DNA of 22,263 nt from Circinella minor. Its lineage: Eukaryota > Mucoromycota > Mucoromycetes > Mucorales > Lichtheimiaceae. The notes beneath the pieces were generated by a model that saw nothing but the letters and a program-made list of their open reading frames with translations, ran no database searches and was not told the origin of the DNA. The position numbers were made by a program, and so were the translations under genes. Positions 1 to 9,685 of the stretch are shown piece by piece. Positions within the stretch are counted from its first letter, which is position 1; each line of letters opens with the position of its first letter. The DNA is taken from contig JAEPRB010000435.1 in NCBI GenBank assembly GCA_016758965.1, positions 1 through 22,263 on the forward strand, read 5' to 3'.

Positions 1-594
1 ATAATTAACCTGCTCTTAAGCGAAAGTCATGATGGTCATGCATGAAAATTTTTTATTTCCAATCGCGAATAATTTACATCCCATAAGTAAAAAATTTAGT
101 GGCCCCAAGTGAAAACCCTACCAGCCCAAAATTCAAAAAATTACCAACCCGTAAGCAGAAGATTTGACCTCCCGTGTCGGTAATTGGATGCAAAATCCTG
201 TAATTGAAAAACGTTTTGTTTCATAACTGAAAAGCAACTTTTTCATGACCGAAAAATCTTTCGTTTCATAACCAAAAAACAACTTTTTCACAATCGAAAA
301 ACCCTTCTTTCATAACCTAATTTTTTTTTTATTACCGAAAAATTTTCACTTCATCGCCACTTTCAAAAGCAAAATACTGTACTTACGTAGCATATAATAA
401 TGGTCAAAAAGTGTGACCTAGTTTTATTGTTTTATTAAAAGATTTTGAGGAAATAAATATATATATATGTATATGTATAATGTATAATGTATAAAGAAAA
501 TAAAAAGAAAAAGAAAAAAAGATGCTTTAGTGAAAAAAAATATCAAAGTGAGGATAATAAGAAAATATAGAAAAAAAGAAGGAGAAAAAGCAAA
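1..594. other. AT-rich non-coding flank, 3' region of element A
   Basis: No gene is visible. The stretch follows the end of the element A transposase (minus strand) and is probably its 3' terminal region, running off the window edge before any terminal inverted repeat is reached. Positions of about 390-590 share order and wording with about 790-985 of the 10 kb block (10790-10985, inside MITE D): both have AATGGTCAAAAA, then TTTTATTGTTTTA, then GAGGAAATAAA or AAGGAAATAAA, a TATA-rich spacer and a purine-only tract. The similarity is in the same orientation. The tract 480-590 is almost pure A/G. Confidence 0.5.
219..350. repeat. Degenerate ~44-bp tandem repeat, about three copies
   Basis: TTTCATAAC recurs at 219, 264 and 308, a spacing of 45 and 44 bases. 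It is followed each time by an A-rich block, a T-run and a CGAAAAA-type block. Copies are diverged. It may be subterminal sequence of element A. Confidence 0.5.
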
Positions 595-1738
595 TTAATC
601 ATGAACGCCTGGTTTACGATGTGAGAGGAATCTTTTTGAGGTGAATTTTTTAATAATTTTAAATGCTTCATTACCATCTTTCATATCATTATATGCGTAA
701 ATATAACGCCAACAGCGATTGTAGTATCTTCAGATTTCAATAGGTGTTTCTTCAGGTGGCGATACTTGATCAAGAAAGTTATCAAGATTTTCTTGAAGTG
801 CTTTGAATGAATAATCACATTCCTTTCTTGCTATTCTTTTCACTGTACTCCAATACCTCTCTATCCAATTAGTTTCACCGTGATACTTTGGATAAAGGGT
901 ATACAGATGGCCAGATTTTGAAACAAGCTCCTCTAATGCTGTTTTTTGTGCATGAAAATCAGGCTGATTTTCAAGCATATGGTATGGGCAGCAGGTAAAA
1001 TCATGGTTGGCCTCCTTGTTACCACATTTAGCTTTCCAGTATTTCCCCTGTGCTTTATACTCATCCCATTTCCCAAGACCATGCTCCGTTAATATTGTTT
1101 CAAGTCCTTTCCGAAACCAAGTACGTCGTTTATTTTTTTTGCCTTCATTCTTGATTTCCAAATTATAAAAATTTTGGATCTTTTTTTCACCATCTGGTCC
1201 AATATAATATCCAGGTAAGATTACACGCAGATTAACAGAACTTAATTGTGTATCTTTCAAGTTAAAACATGTGGCACATTTGGCAGTTGGTGCATAAGCA
1301 TTGTGGTTAGATGATTGATCAAGAATGAATAAAGCTTGGCATCCAGGATGAAGTTTTTCAAATAATGGAATACGTAACATCATCTTTCATTTGCTCATGC
1401 ATATCTTTCCATGTCCAATATCCATCACAATTAGTTCCTGCAAAAAAGAATTTTTGGGATTTCCAATTCTTAATACGCATTGTACCATGGCAAGCGCACT
1501 GGAATTCACTGACCATTATTGAACTACCAGGAGATTTGTTGCAAATAGGATTTTTATTTTCAAGAAGCCAGAGATTCATTGGTGATTCATTACTATAGAA
1601 GGTGCTTTCATCCTGAGTAACCATGACTATTTGTTTTTGACCTTCTGGTAAGTCTGGTAAAGTAACTTTAGTAACATCATCTTGATCATATCTTTCCATA
1701 AAAGAGCTGTATTGCACCATCTTGGAAGCCCACTCTTT
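595..1738 (-). pseudogene. Element A transposase, C-terminal half (DDE catalytic domain)
   Basis: This half holds the catalytic core of a DDE transposase that would cut and rejoin its own terminal repeats in the nucleus. Reading from 1738 down, the first Asp lies in TQDESTFYSNE, the second in FILDQSSNHN, and the Glu in NWIERYW, spaced as in the IS630/Tc1/mariner group. There are two lesions besides the B insertion. A one-base frameshift at about 1378-1384 separates the first Asp from the second, giving two overlapping frames over 1358-1383. An in-frame TGA at 730-732 is followed by about 45 further codons (RYYNRCWRYIYAY..., ending at TAA 595-597) that look like the normal C-terminus; CGA to TGA would explain the stop. 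There is no ATG-led gene here of its own; an apparent start at 1720 is internal. Confidence 0.85.
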
Positions 1739-1893
1739 GAGGGTTAATCATTATGCTGATATTTGAGATTTTATTATAAATTTTATATAAATTATTAAAT
1801 TTTTTCAACTTCTGAGTTTTAAATCGTGCATATTATAATTTTTATTCAAAAAATAAAATTGAATTTTATTTTTATATAAAAAGTATTCTCAAA

Positions 1894-2352
1894 ATGGTAG
1901 CTCTCAATGATTTTCTTCCAATTAACCATATCCAACTTTGTAATAATTTATGCAAGGAAATAGATACTTTTATGAAAAATGAATTCGATCATTTTATTAA
2001 AGAAAATATAGTTGAAAAAAGTTCAAAAAAAATAAACAAAAAAATAAAGAATTTATTTTTAAGTGATCATTTTCTATACTTAAATATTAATGATAATTTC
2101 TGTACTCACAAATTTAAAAAAGGAAAAGATGATAGGAGATTTTGCTGTAAAAAAATAACCAAGAATGGTGATAAAAAAAAATATGTCTGTAGAAAGCATA
2201 ATCCAAATCATGTTCCTTAAAAAAGAAAAAAAATTGAAATTATTATACAAAAGGTAGATAATCCTATTATGAAAAAGAAAAAAAAAAGAAAACCTATAAA
2301 AATAGCTATTGGAAATCCTTTTTACTTATGTTTTAATAACATTCTACCTTAA
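1894..2352 (+). pseudogene. Element B accessory ORF, Cys/His-rich small protein
   Basis: A 108-codon ORF runs to a TAA at 2218-2220. It continues in the same frame for 43 more codons, lysine-rich, to TAA 2350-2352, so the first stop is probably a nonsense mutation (AAA to TAA would do). The C-terminal part has a compact metal-binding-like pattern: FCTHKF, then RRFCCKKI, then YVCRKHNPNH, that is Cys-x2-His, Cys-Cys and Cys-x2-His. The N-terminal half is amphipathic with no motif I recognise. It converges on the transposase gene, whose stop lies at 2357, and it lies within the boundaries of B, so it is probably B's second protein. A DNA-binding partner would be typical of two-gene transposons, but that role is an inference. 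The function is not known to me. Confidence 0.55.
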
Positions 2353-2356
2353 AAAC

Positions 2357-3179
2357 TTATAATTCTATATCTATATTATGTTTCTCAATATATGCAAGTA
2401 GTGAATCTTTTTCATTAAATTTATCAGATGATAACCAACTATTATGTTTATGACCATAATTTTTCCACTTAACTGAAAACATATATATGTTGTTTTCATA
2501 TTTATGCCCAATAATTTCTTCTATTTCATATAATTCTCTATTATTTCCTACGTTTCTTATATTTTGTATACTATTTTCTCTTTCTTTTCCTTTACCTTTT
2601 CTTCTTCGTTTCTTTTCATTAAATTTTGGTATATCATCTTCACTACTATCTTCTATATTTTTATCACTATAATCATCAACTTCCATTCTTTCATCATTTA
2701 TATTTAAAGTTAATAAATTTTTTTTGCAGTTCTAACATTTCATCTTTCCTTTTTGATTGTTCTATAGAATTACTAATAACAATATCTATTAATTTAGCTT
2801 CATAAGGAAATTCAAAATTTTTAGTTTCCCATAATTTATGATGAGCTTGTATATTTATATTGAATTTATTACTGAATTTTTGTATATTTTTTAGTAAACA
2901 TGCTAAACGAAACTGTAGATTATAAAATTTGATATTATCAATTTTAGCAATTGAATTACTATTACTAAATCTATTAAATTTATTACCTATTTCTGAGAAT
3001 TGATTTTCAACTTTTGAACGAAAACTACCAAAAACATCATTAAAATGTCTTTCATCTGCATTCAAATCAACATTAATATCTTTTTTAATAGGATATATAA
3101 AGTTACTATTATTAAAATCAATTCCTTTTTGACTAGATAATTCAATAAGCTGATTAACAAAAAGTGTATAGCCACCATC
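2357..3179 (-). pseudogene. Element B transposase, C-terminal half with chromodomain
   Basis: Reading down from the element C junction, the protein resumes in DGGYTLFVNQ (second catalytic Asp). It continues through HFNDVFGSFRSKVENQF, where the Glu of KVENQF is a good third catalytic residue. A run of eight A (T at 2718-2725 on the plus strand) then shifts the frame: one A too many gives a stop at 2694-2696, while one fewer leads straight into the next segment. That segment has an acidic linker, a basic KKRRRKGKGK stretch (likely nuclear localisation) and a chromodomain over the last 55 residues. The chromodomain shows YEIEEIIGHK, VKWKNYGH and NSWLSSDKF, with the Tyr and Trp residues that form a methyl-lysine cage. 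Removing one base and the C insertion gives a protein of about 516 residues with the N-half. Confidence 0.75.
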
Positions 3180-3206
3180 CACCATAGGAAAAAAATATTC
3201 AAAATA
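3180..3206 (+). repeat. Left terminal inverted repeat of element C
   Basis: 27 bp starting CACCATAGG followed by seven A. It pairs with 8797-8823 with two differences, both transitions. Copies of AATATTCAAA lie just inside (3220-3300) and may be subterminal transposase-binding sites. Confidence 0.9.
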
Positions 3207-3489
3207 AATACAGAAATATGAATAATATTCAAATAATATTCAAATATATAAGAAATATCTGCAAAAAAACTAGACATTGATATTATATTCAAAAAACATA
3301 TATGAATGTTATTTATATATTGAAATTATACTCAGAAAAATACACATATACTATTAATATTTTAATATTCTATACATATATATACAGTTATGATATATTA
3401 GAAAGATATATAAAATATATAGTGATATTGTTACTATGTAAAGTGTAATTGATTATATGATAAATAGGAAATCTCTATTGGTTAGGAAG

Positions 3490-6293
3490 TTAATGAGGTA
3501 TAAATTCTAAGTTGTAATCAATGACATTATCTTTTTTCGAGTGTGGAGTTTTTTTTGACCAGTAAATATACTCACAGGTGTCTTTACCCTTTGCTCTTCC
3601 TGCAACGCCTACAATGCTTTCTTCTTCAATTACTACATATGTTTTGGAGCCACCATCTGTCTTATATGGCCATGGCCCATGACCTTTAACTAATGTACAC
3701 AATTCAACTAATGCAAGAAGTTTTTCACATTTTCCTTCGTGTTCATCCACAACAAATCCATGCTTGAAGAAATACTTTACTTCTCCAAAATACTGACGTT
3801 GCTCAGGTTTGACAGATGATTTTTTTCTTGATTTATCAATATCTACCCATATGTGCAAACGAAGTAGTGACTCTCTTTCTATCCCACCATATGTAACACC
3901 ATCCTTATACAAACGACTTGCTATTTCAATATATTCATCAAAATCAATATTGACCCCATTATAAGTACATTTTCTCCATGCCCAAAAATGGCGAAGTTGC
4001 TTTTGACAATTTAATGCCTCAATGGTATCAACTGCAAATGGTCCCCATATCTGTGCGCTGTTATCATCTCTTGAGACAACTACAGCCTTTTTTGGTTCAG
4101 TTTTTCTTTTAGGTAGATGTTCATCGGTTTTGTCTATATCAGAATCATTATCATTCTCAGCTGAATCATCCTCATTATCATCATTGAGTTCACTTCGTTT
4201 TCGTTTTCGTACTGCAGCTAGATCCACAAGTGAATTGCCTGCGTTCATTCCAGGGTGACGATGCGACCGTATACGTTTCTTTATTATCCCAATTTCTCGT
4301 TCCATACTAAAAGCTGCTAGATATATCAAAGGTCCATCTTGTTCGATTGTTTTGCATAAATGTGTAAGATAGTGTTCATTGATTGTAAAGACAGCAGCTG
4401 ATAATTTTCTGTTTTTCACTTGCTTGGATAGCCAATTCGTCCAGGACTTGACAGCATGTCTTAAGCATGACACTCCATTTTCATCAATCTCTCTATATTA
4501 GTAAATAAACAAAAATAAATACAATTACCTTGATAAAACCTATAAGATATATTTTTTTTGTAAAAAGAAAGATAATGTGCCTTGAAAATGCATATTGGTA
4601 AATGATCGATATATCGATAAGAGCTTTTCGTGTTTCTCAATCATCATAAAATTCAAGAATAGTTGTAGGAACAAAATATAGTACAAAGTGAATCCAGTCA
4701 ACAGCCCTGTAAAAACCAGTTTGCAACGACACATCACCACAATCTCCGGAGAATGACGATGGTGTTAAATGACGGGAAGATGCGATACGTGATCCAATTT
4801 GTTTCTGTTCTACATTCAATAGATATAATGGACAATCATCTTTACCATAAACACCCTTAATCATATTCCACAGTTGTTCACCTACACCCTTCATCAAATG
4901 CATAATATCAATAGGAAAAAATGTTGCCCCATGGAATGTAGAAAGGTTGGCAAAAGGGGATGCAGCACTTTGTCCAATCTCATTGTTTCTCTATTTAAAT
5001 GTTTCGATCCGACGTATAACTGGCTTTTCTCGGCTATCGTTGCTGCTATGTTGTTCTTCATTACTTACGCCTATGTTAGTACTGATTGATTCATGTCGAG
5101 TTTTTGATTTAAGGACAGGAGGAAATGTCATTCGACCTTCTTGATGGACACCTTTGATTGTACAGAATCTGCAGCCTTTGTAACTTTGGTGACCTATATG
5201 GCCGGCAACTTTGGCGACGCCTGGAACATCCCCACCAACAAATAATAGATGCGCCTTGAGTGGAATCTTCTGACCTTTGGTCTCAACAACCATTCCATGT
5301 TTACACAGTTCTTCGAGTTCTTGAAGAACTGGATCTAGAAAACTGGGCAGATCTTTGGGTTTGTTTGGTCCCGGAGCAACAAAAATTTGGATCATATTTG
5401 CATCTTCATACCGAATATCTTCAGGAAGATTCAATATCACAATGTGACAAATTGACATAGTGTTTTTGCCTCTCTTGAAACCCTCAAAGTCATCAACATA
5501 TAATGCCAATGCAATGTCTATCTCCTCTGTAAATATGTTATTATTAAGTAATTCCTTGTATACAGCACCGTCAAAAATACTTTTCTTGACTGTAGCAGAG
5601 GATACCCAATTTGCACGATGTTTCAACATTTTCCGCACGCGATCATCGTTAACAAACAAAGCTAGTTGTTCTTTCAAAGGGAGTTGTACCATTGTTCTCT
5701 TGGGAGTAAGTGAGTCAGCATCTTGGTAACGTGGTTCGTGACACTCATCGCATTCCAAAGCAATGTTCTCGTCTTTAAACATCATACAGCCATTTTTGCA
5801 TATATGGTATTCGTTTGGTTGTATCCCGTATGATTCTCGTAAGGCCTGTCGTGATTTATGAAAGCTATATAATGGCGGTAGTTGCTTGTCTATATATTGG
5901 TTGAATCGTGCTATCATTTTATCAAATAGCTCTTGAGTTCCCCCATGCCTAATTGTAATCTCATACATATCCAAGCTGGCTTTAATATGCGCATCATCAC
6001 GGGCATATCTTTGACGCACATCAATAACTTTGGCTGCAGAAGTGACATGGGAGTTATTATTTATTGTGGTCATGTGATAACTGGAAGATATATTCGCTGT
6101 TTGTTGTTGTGGTGCCGATGGCGGGATAGCTTCATCAGTTATGTTCGTTGAATCCAATAGAGGTACTGGGATTTTATTTTTATGTGGTGCTGTCGATATC
6201 TTCTTATATGTGTTACAATCAATGATATCAACATCATCATTTTGTTGGCAAGACGGAACCGCCTCATTATTTTCAAGTTTTCCAACTAAAAAA
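3490..6293 (-). pseudogene. tnp2-like CACTA transposase (main exons)
   Basis: The catalytic transposase of element C. The first large exon begins near 6293, after a TTTTTTAG acceptor, and the protein enters a region with ICKNGCMMF and ECDECHEPR (CxxC pairs). It then passes LYVDDFEGFKRG, the VGGDVPGVAKVAGH block with a likely catalytic Asp, GCRFCTIKG, and DIMHLMKGVGEQLWN, all typical of the Transposase_21/tnp2 family. A TAG at 4991-4993 interrupts an otherwise open frame, since conserved sequence continues in phase from 4990 to 4637. A TGA follows at 4637-4639. An intron then probably spans about 4499-4516 and beyond: GTAATT donor, ACTAAT branch-like site, ATAG acceptor. The final exon (about 4498-3490) contains KSWTNWL, FTINEHYLTHL and SMEREIG, an acidic low-complexity stretch, and ends at TGA or TAA near 3490. 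Two internal stops argue that it is inactive. Confidence 0.8.
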
Positions 6294-6489
6294 TAATAAT
6301 AAAAAAACAGTAAAGACAGTCAATTACTTTTAATAAAACACGTTTGTTAACCAAGTTATTTGTCTATTTCTTTTCAATGTCATTGTGAGTGATGTTCGTT
6401 GATTCTTTACGTATAATCATAGCCTCAGATTGCGACAGTAATACCAATACAATTAGCTTTGATATTAAACTTATGAACTCTAAAATATT

Positions 6490-6673
6490 GTCTAACTTCA
6501 CTTACATTTGCAGTTTTTGAAGATTCAGGTTTAGAACAAAGCTGAGAATTATTGCGTAGTCGATTAAGTTTATTTTTAATACAAGTAGTTTCATGGGCAT
6601 CTAATTCTAATCGTGTTCCTTTGAAAATCCATCTGCACGATGAACATTTTTGTAAAACGATTCTATCTGGCAT
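6490..6673 (-). CDS. Probable first exon of the tnp2-like gene (zinc-finger end)
   Basis: It starts at ATG 6673 and encodes CSSCRWIFKG, then DAHETTC, a C2HC-type finger such as those at the start of fungal CMC transposases. A GTAAGT donor follows SSKTAN at about 6495. A good acceptor (TTTTTTAG) lies near 6294, just ahead of the main tnp2 exon. The phases at these two sites do not match exactly, so either a small exon is missed or one junction is shifted. Position, strand and the finger support the assignment. Confidence 0.5.
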
Positions 6674-6825
6674 TTTAAATATAAGAGCTTATCAACTGGT
6701 GGTTGGGGAGCAGGAGTTAAAAATTAAAATTAAAATTAAAAATTAAAATAAAACGTAATCTGCTTTTATCAAAATTAACAACTCCTTCTTCACAACTTTT
6801 AATTTTTTTTTATTCCTGTAATAAA
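6674..6825. promoter_or_regulatory. Divergent intergenic region between the two element C genes
   Basis: The 152 bp between opposed start codons must hold promoters for both genes of C. It contains an AAATTA-type repeat tract (about 6718-6750) and a T-run before 6826. No specific factor site is recognised. Confidence 0.4.
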
Positions 6826-8479
6826 ATGAGTCAAGATAACGTAGGGCAACTACTTACCTCCTTCGTACAAGCTACCACTGAATCAACAAGTGTAATTAAA
6901 GGAGGTTTCAAAAAAGTAATGGATGGTTTGAAAGTCTTGAATGAAAATCAAGCAGAATTCGAATCTGAACTATCTAGCCAGCTAAATCACATTCTACTTG
7001 CTCTCGAACGTCAGGGCAAAGACATTGAATCGGTAAAGGAGCAACTTGAAAAGGGAGCTATAACAAGTCGCTTTGAGTACCCACAAGTCGAAGAAGAAGA
7101 AAATCCATTTGCAGGAGAAAGAATTAAACGTAATGTTTAACCACCAAAACCAGAAGGAAAATCACTGCAATTTAAATCGGATTACTTTGAGGCTTTGGGC
7201 AAAAGCGTTCTGGCAAAAAAGAAGAAACCGTGGCTTCATCAATACTACACAACATTCAAGAGAAATGTTCTACGTTTTTCTGATGAGTTGGCCTACGATA
7301 TCAAAAAGCAACATCAACTGAATTCAGATGTGACATATTCTGACCTGGACAAACAAATCCGACTTGAAGCAGAGAAAAGACTTGAAGAGCTAGTTGGTGA
7401 CCAGTACCCTTTGGCGGCTTGTTGTGAAAGTTGGGGAGCACGATTAATCATGCGCAAAGCATTTTTTAGATGTAAAGACAGAAAAGGTAAATGAAAAAGA
7501 TTAAACACACATTAATACGGTTGGCCATTATATATGATGATGGTCATTTTTTAACAATATATACTCTGGATAATGGTGTAGCTGTAAACAAGGCTTCTTT
7601 GAGAGTTGATGAAAATTCGGCTGATGTAGAAAGAAAGGTAAGAGGATTAGGTGGATAAAGAAGTATTAATAATTAGTAAACCTTGCTCAAAAAAAAAAGA
7701 ATAGAAACCAAGAACACATGTGTTCAGAAACAAAGTAGGAATTTTCAGTTGCACTGACGTAAGTAACATGTATATTTATATTATTTACTATTATTATTTT
7801 TTACACTATATAGCAGCGAAGGAGACCAGATTGAAAATCTATCAAATGATGATATTAGGTTTGTTGTAGCTTTCTTTTAGTTTTAGATGGAATTTGAAAT
7901 GTAATTAATATTATGTATTTTGTATTTTCTACTGCGTAGTGATGTTGTCCATTCCAATACGGATGCAGGAAATGAAGAACAAGAAACCAATAATAACAAG
8001 CTAATGAATTTGGAAACCGAGCTTTCCGAAATGGAGGAAGAAGCAAGTGACAATGATGATGACAGGTATGGTATGGCGTCTTGGTTTGAAAGGACATCAA
8101 AATTTGTAGGTTCCTAACTTCTACTTGTGACCATCTTCTTAGTATCATGAGTAAGACTGATGAATCGCTGCAAAACTTATCAACTATTATCAGAGGTAAT
8201 GATAAAGAAAATGGTACCTGTAAGCTATTATTTTATATTTAGATGCCGGAATGATATTTACACGATAATTCAGCAAAACTGAATAATAGAAAAAGACCAA
8301 GATTGGAGAATGATGAAGGTTCAAGTAGCATGGAATCATCAAGCAGCAATAAAAATGATAATCTTCCAGTAAGAAGAAAGGTTGGAAGACCGAAGAAAAT
8401 TGGTGGAAAAGGAAAGTCAGTAGCTACAACGCCATCAGTAAAAACAGATCGACGTAGTTCACGCAAACAGCAAGATTAA
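6826..8479 (+). pseudogene. Second gene of element C, multi-exon, ends in an AT-hook
   Basis: It starts at ATG 6826 (MSQDNVGQ...), with a coiled-coil-like first 100 residues, then an in-frame TAA at 7138-7140 and open frame again to about 7486. A shifted frame follows from 7491 to 7637. Later exons are well defined: 7940-8065, 8143-8195 and 8243-8479, with matching GT-AG sites and phases that join correctly (an exon at 7814-7858 also fits the next). The last exon has a one-base frameshift near 8251-8265. It then encodes a Ser/Asn-rich stretch, VRRKVGRPKKIGGK (an AT-hook, GRP core) and a stop at 8477-8479. By position this corresponds to the DNA-binding accessory protein of CACTA elements (TnpA-like), but I recognise no homologue by sequence. 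Confidence 0.6.
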
Positions 8480-8560
8480 AAATAGCGTATATAATATTAA
8501 TGTAGTCAAGAATAAGTGTATCAGAAGAAGTATTATAGTGAGTTGTATTATATAGCAAAT

Positions 8561-8620
8561 AGTATCAAATAGTATCAAATAGTATCAAATAGTATCAAAT
8601 AGTATCAAATAGTATCAAAT
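8561..8620 (+). repeat. Six perfect tandem copies of AGTATCAAAT
   Basis: Six identical 10-bp units lie in the right subterminal region of element C, about 200 bp from its end. A degenerate copy precedes them (8551-8560). CACTA elements often carry such subterminal motifs as binding sites for the accessory protein. That role here is an inference. Confidence 0.9.
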
Positions 8621-8796
8621 AATAAACAAATTTTAATAATGAAAATAAAAAGCATGACATACACAAAATATACAAAAAGTTTATATTTATCGTATATATG
8701 TATATCAATATTCCAAAAGTATTCAAACCGCATATACAGGAAATATTTAAAAACGTGCAAAAACATATATCTAAATACACATATACATTCTATATA

Positions 8797-8823
8797 TATT
8801 CTGAATATTTTTTTCCTACGGTG
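8797..8823 (-). repeat. Right terminal inverted repeat of element C
   Basis: Mirror of 3180-3206 with two transitions. The ATC duplication follows at 8824-8826. The apparent coding sequence on the minus strand from 8823 down to 8605 is read-through of the B transposase into C and is not a real C-terminus. Confidence 0.9.
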
Positions 8824-9555
8824 ATCCATTGCTAAAACATCATAATTATTTAATTTATTGTATAATTTAATATTTAAAAACATAGTTCCATCAGAACTTT
8901 CTGCACACATATCAGTTTTTGAAACATATACTATCATATCATTTACATCACTAATAATTTGGGTTCTAAGACCATTCTTTTTAAATTTATATGAAAATAA
9001 TTTTTCACGTTTTATATCTGTATTAACATAATTAATTCTACTATCATGACCATCAATTATCAATGTTACATGTTTAAATAGTGATGGATTATATTTATGT
9101 GCTAATAAAACTCTTAATTTTATAGACGAAAACATATTAATTAATGATTCATTTATAATTTTATTTATTCTTTTATAATTTTCTTCATTCATCCAAAATT
9201 TCTTATAATATTTATGAAAACTACTTTGAGGAAGATATCTATTTATATTTATTCCTGAAATACCTGAAACTAAATGATATAACAAAAATAAACCTTTTTC
9301 TATTTCAAAGTATGGTCCTGGATATTCTTTGTTTGTATATATAACTACTAAAAAGAAAAATACTGCAATATGTCCTAATTTATCAACTAATTCTTTTTTA
9401 ATTTCATCTATAAATTTTATATGCTTTATTTCAGTTCTATGTTTATAATTATAATTTATGATAGGCCAATTTGTATTTAAAAATTCCCAATTATTAACAA
9501 CAATTTTATCTACTTCATTATTTATTTGTTCTTCAATATTAAACTCTGATTCCAT
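8824..9555 (-). pseudogene. Element B transposase, N-terminal half
   Basis: It begins at ATG 9555 and runs into the C insertion after NNYDVLAMD. The N-terminal 150 residues are helical with no clear motif. LIIDGHDSRI then gives the first catalytic Asp, followed by KFKKNGLRTQIISDVNDMIVY, the pattern of DDE_Tnp_4-type transposases in which the substrate-proximal strand is followed by a strand describing the previously seen object. LAMD, split by the insertion, leads into the second Asp in the other half. No stop or frameshift is seen in this half. Codons are very AT-rich. The family placement (IS5/PIF-Harbinger side) is by motif spacing and not certain. Confidence 0.75.
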
Positions 9556-9685
9556 ATTTAATTATTTTTTTTTATTTAGTATAAAATTCAATTTTGAAAA
9601 TTCTCAACCCCTATAATAAATCTCAAACTTTTATTAATTCTCAAGTCTTTGTTTACATAAAAAACAGCAACTATGGGTTAACCTC

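Larger units (their letters stand above)
3180..8823. mobile_element. Element C: CACTA/EnSpm (CMC) transposon inside B
   Basis: This 5644-bp insert has terminal inverted repeats at 3180-3206 and 8797-8823 that agree at 25 of 27 positions, starting CACC(A/G)TAGG. It is flanked by the 3-bp duplication ATC at 3177-3179 and 8824-8826. Removing the insert and one ATC rejoins the B transposase in frame through the conserved AMD-GGY segment. A terminal CAC and a 3-bp duplication are what CMC elements show. It carries a tnp2-like transposase (minus) and a divergent second gene (plus), the usual two-gene layout of the group. Near-identical ends suggest it is the youngest of the three nested elements. 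Confidence 0.9.
1739..9685 (-). mobile_element. Element B: chromodomain-bearing DDE transposon inside A, split by C
   Basis: The 7947-bp insert in the A transposase is bounded by CTTT at 1735-1738 and 9686-9689 (equally readable as a 3-bp TTT duplication). Removing the insert and one CTTT restores the reading frame of A across the junction. Its ends are imperfect inverted repeats: GAGGGTTAATC at the left against GGAGGTTAACC or GAGGTTAAC at the right, with a TGCTG block further in. Without element C it is about 2.3 kb and carries two convergent genes: the transposase (minus) and a small Cys/His-rich ORF (plus). A DDE_Tnp_4-like catalytic region and 3-4 bp duplications suggest the IS5/PIF-Harbinger side of the DDE families, but the family call is tentative. 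Confidence 0.75.

Noticed and set aside
4022..4258. Ser-rich plus-strand ORF
   Set aside because: It is the complement of the acidic low-complexity stretch in the tnp2-like last exon.
8605..8823. C-terminal 70 residues, hydrophobic, of the B N-half reading frame
   Set aside because: This is read-through into the right terminus of element C; the true protein continues at 3176.
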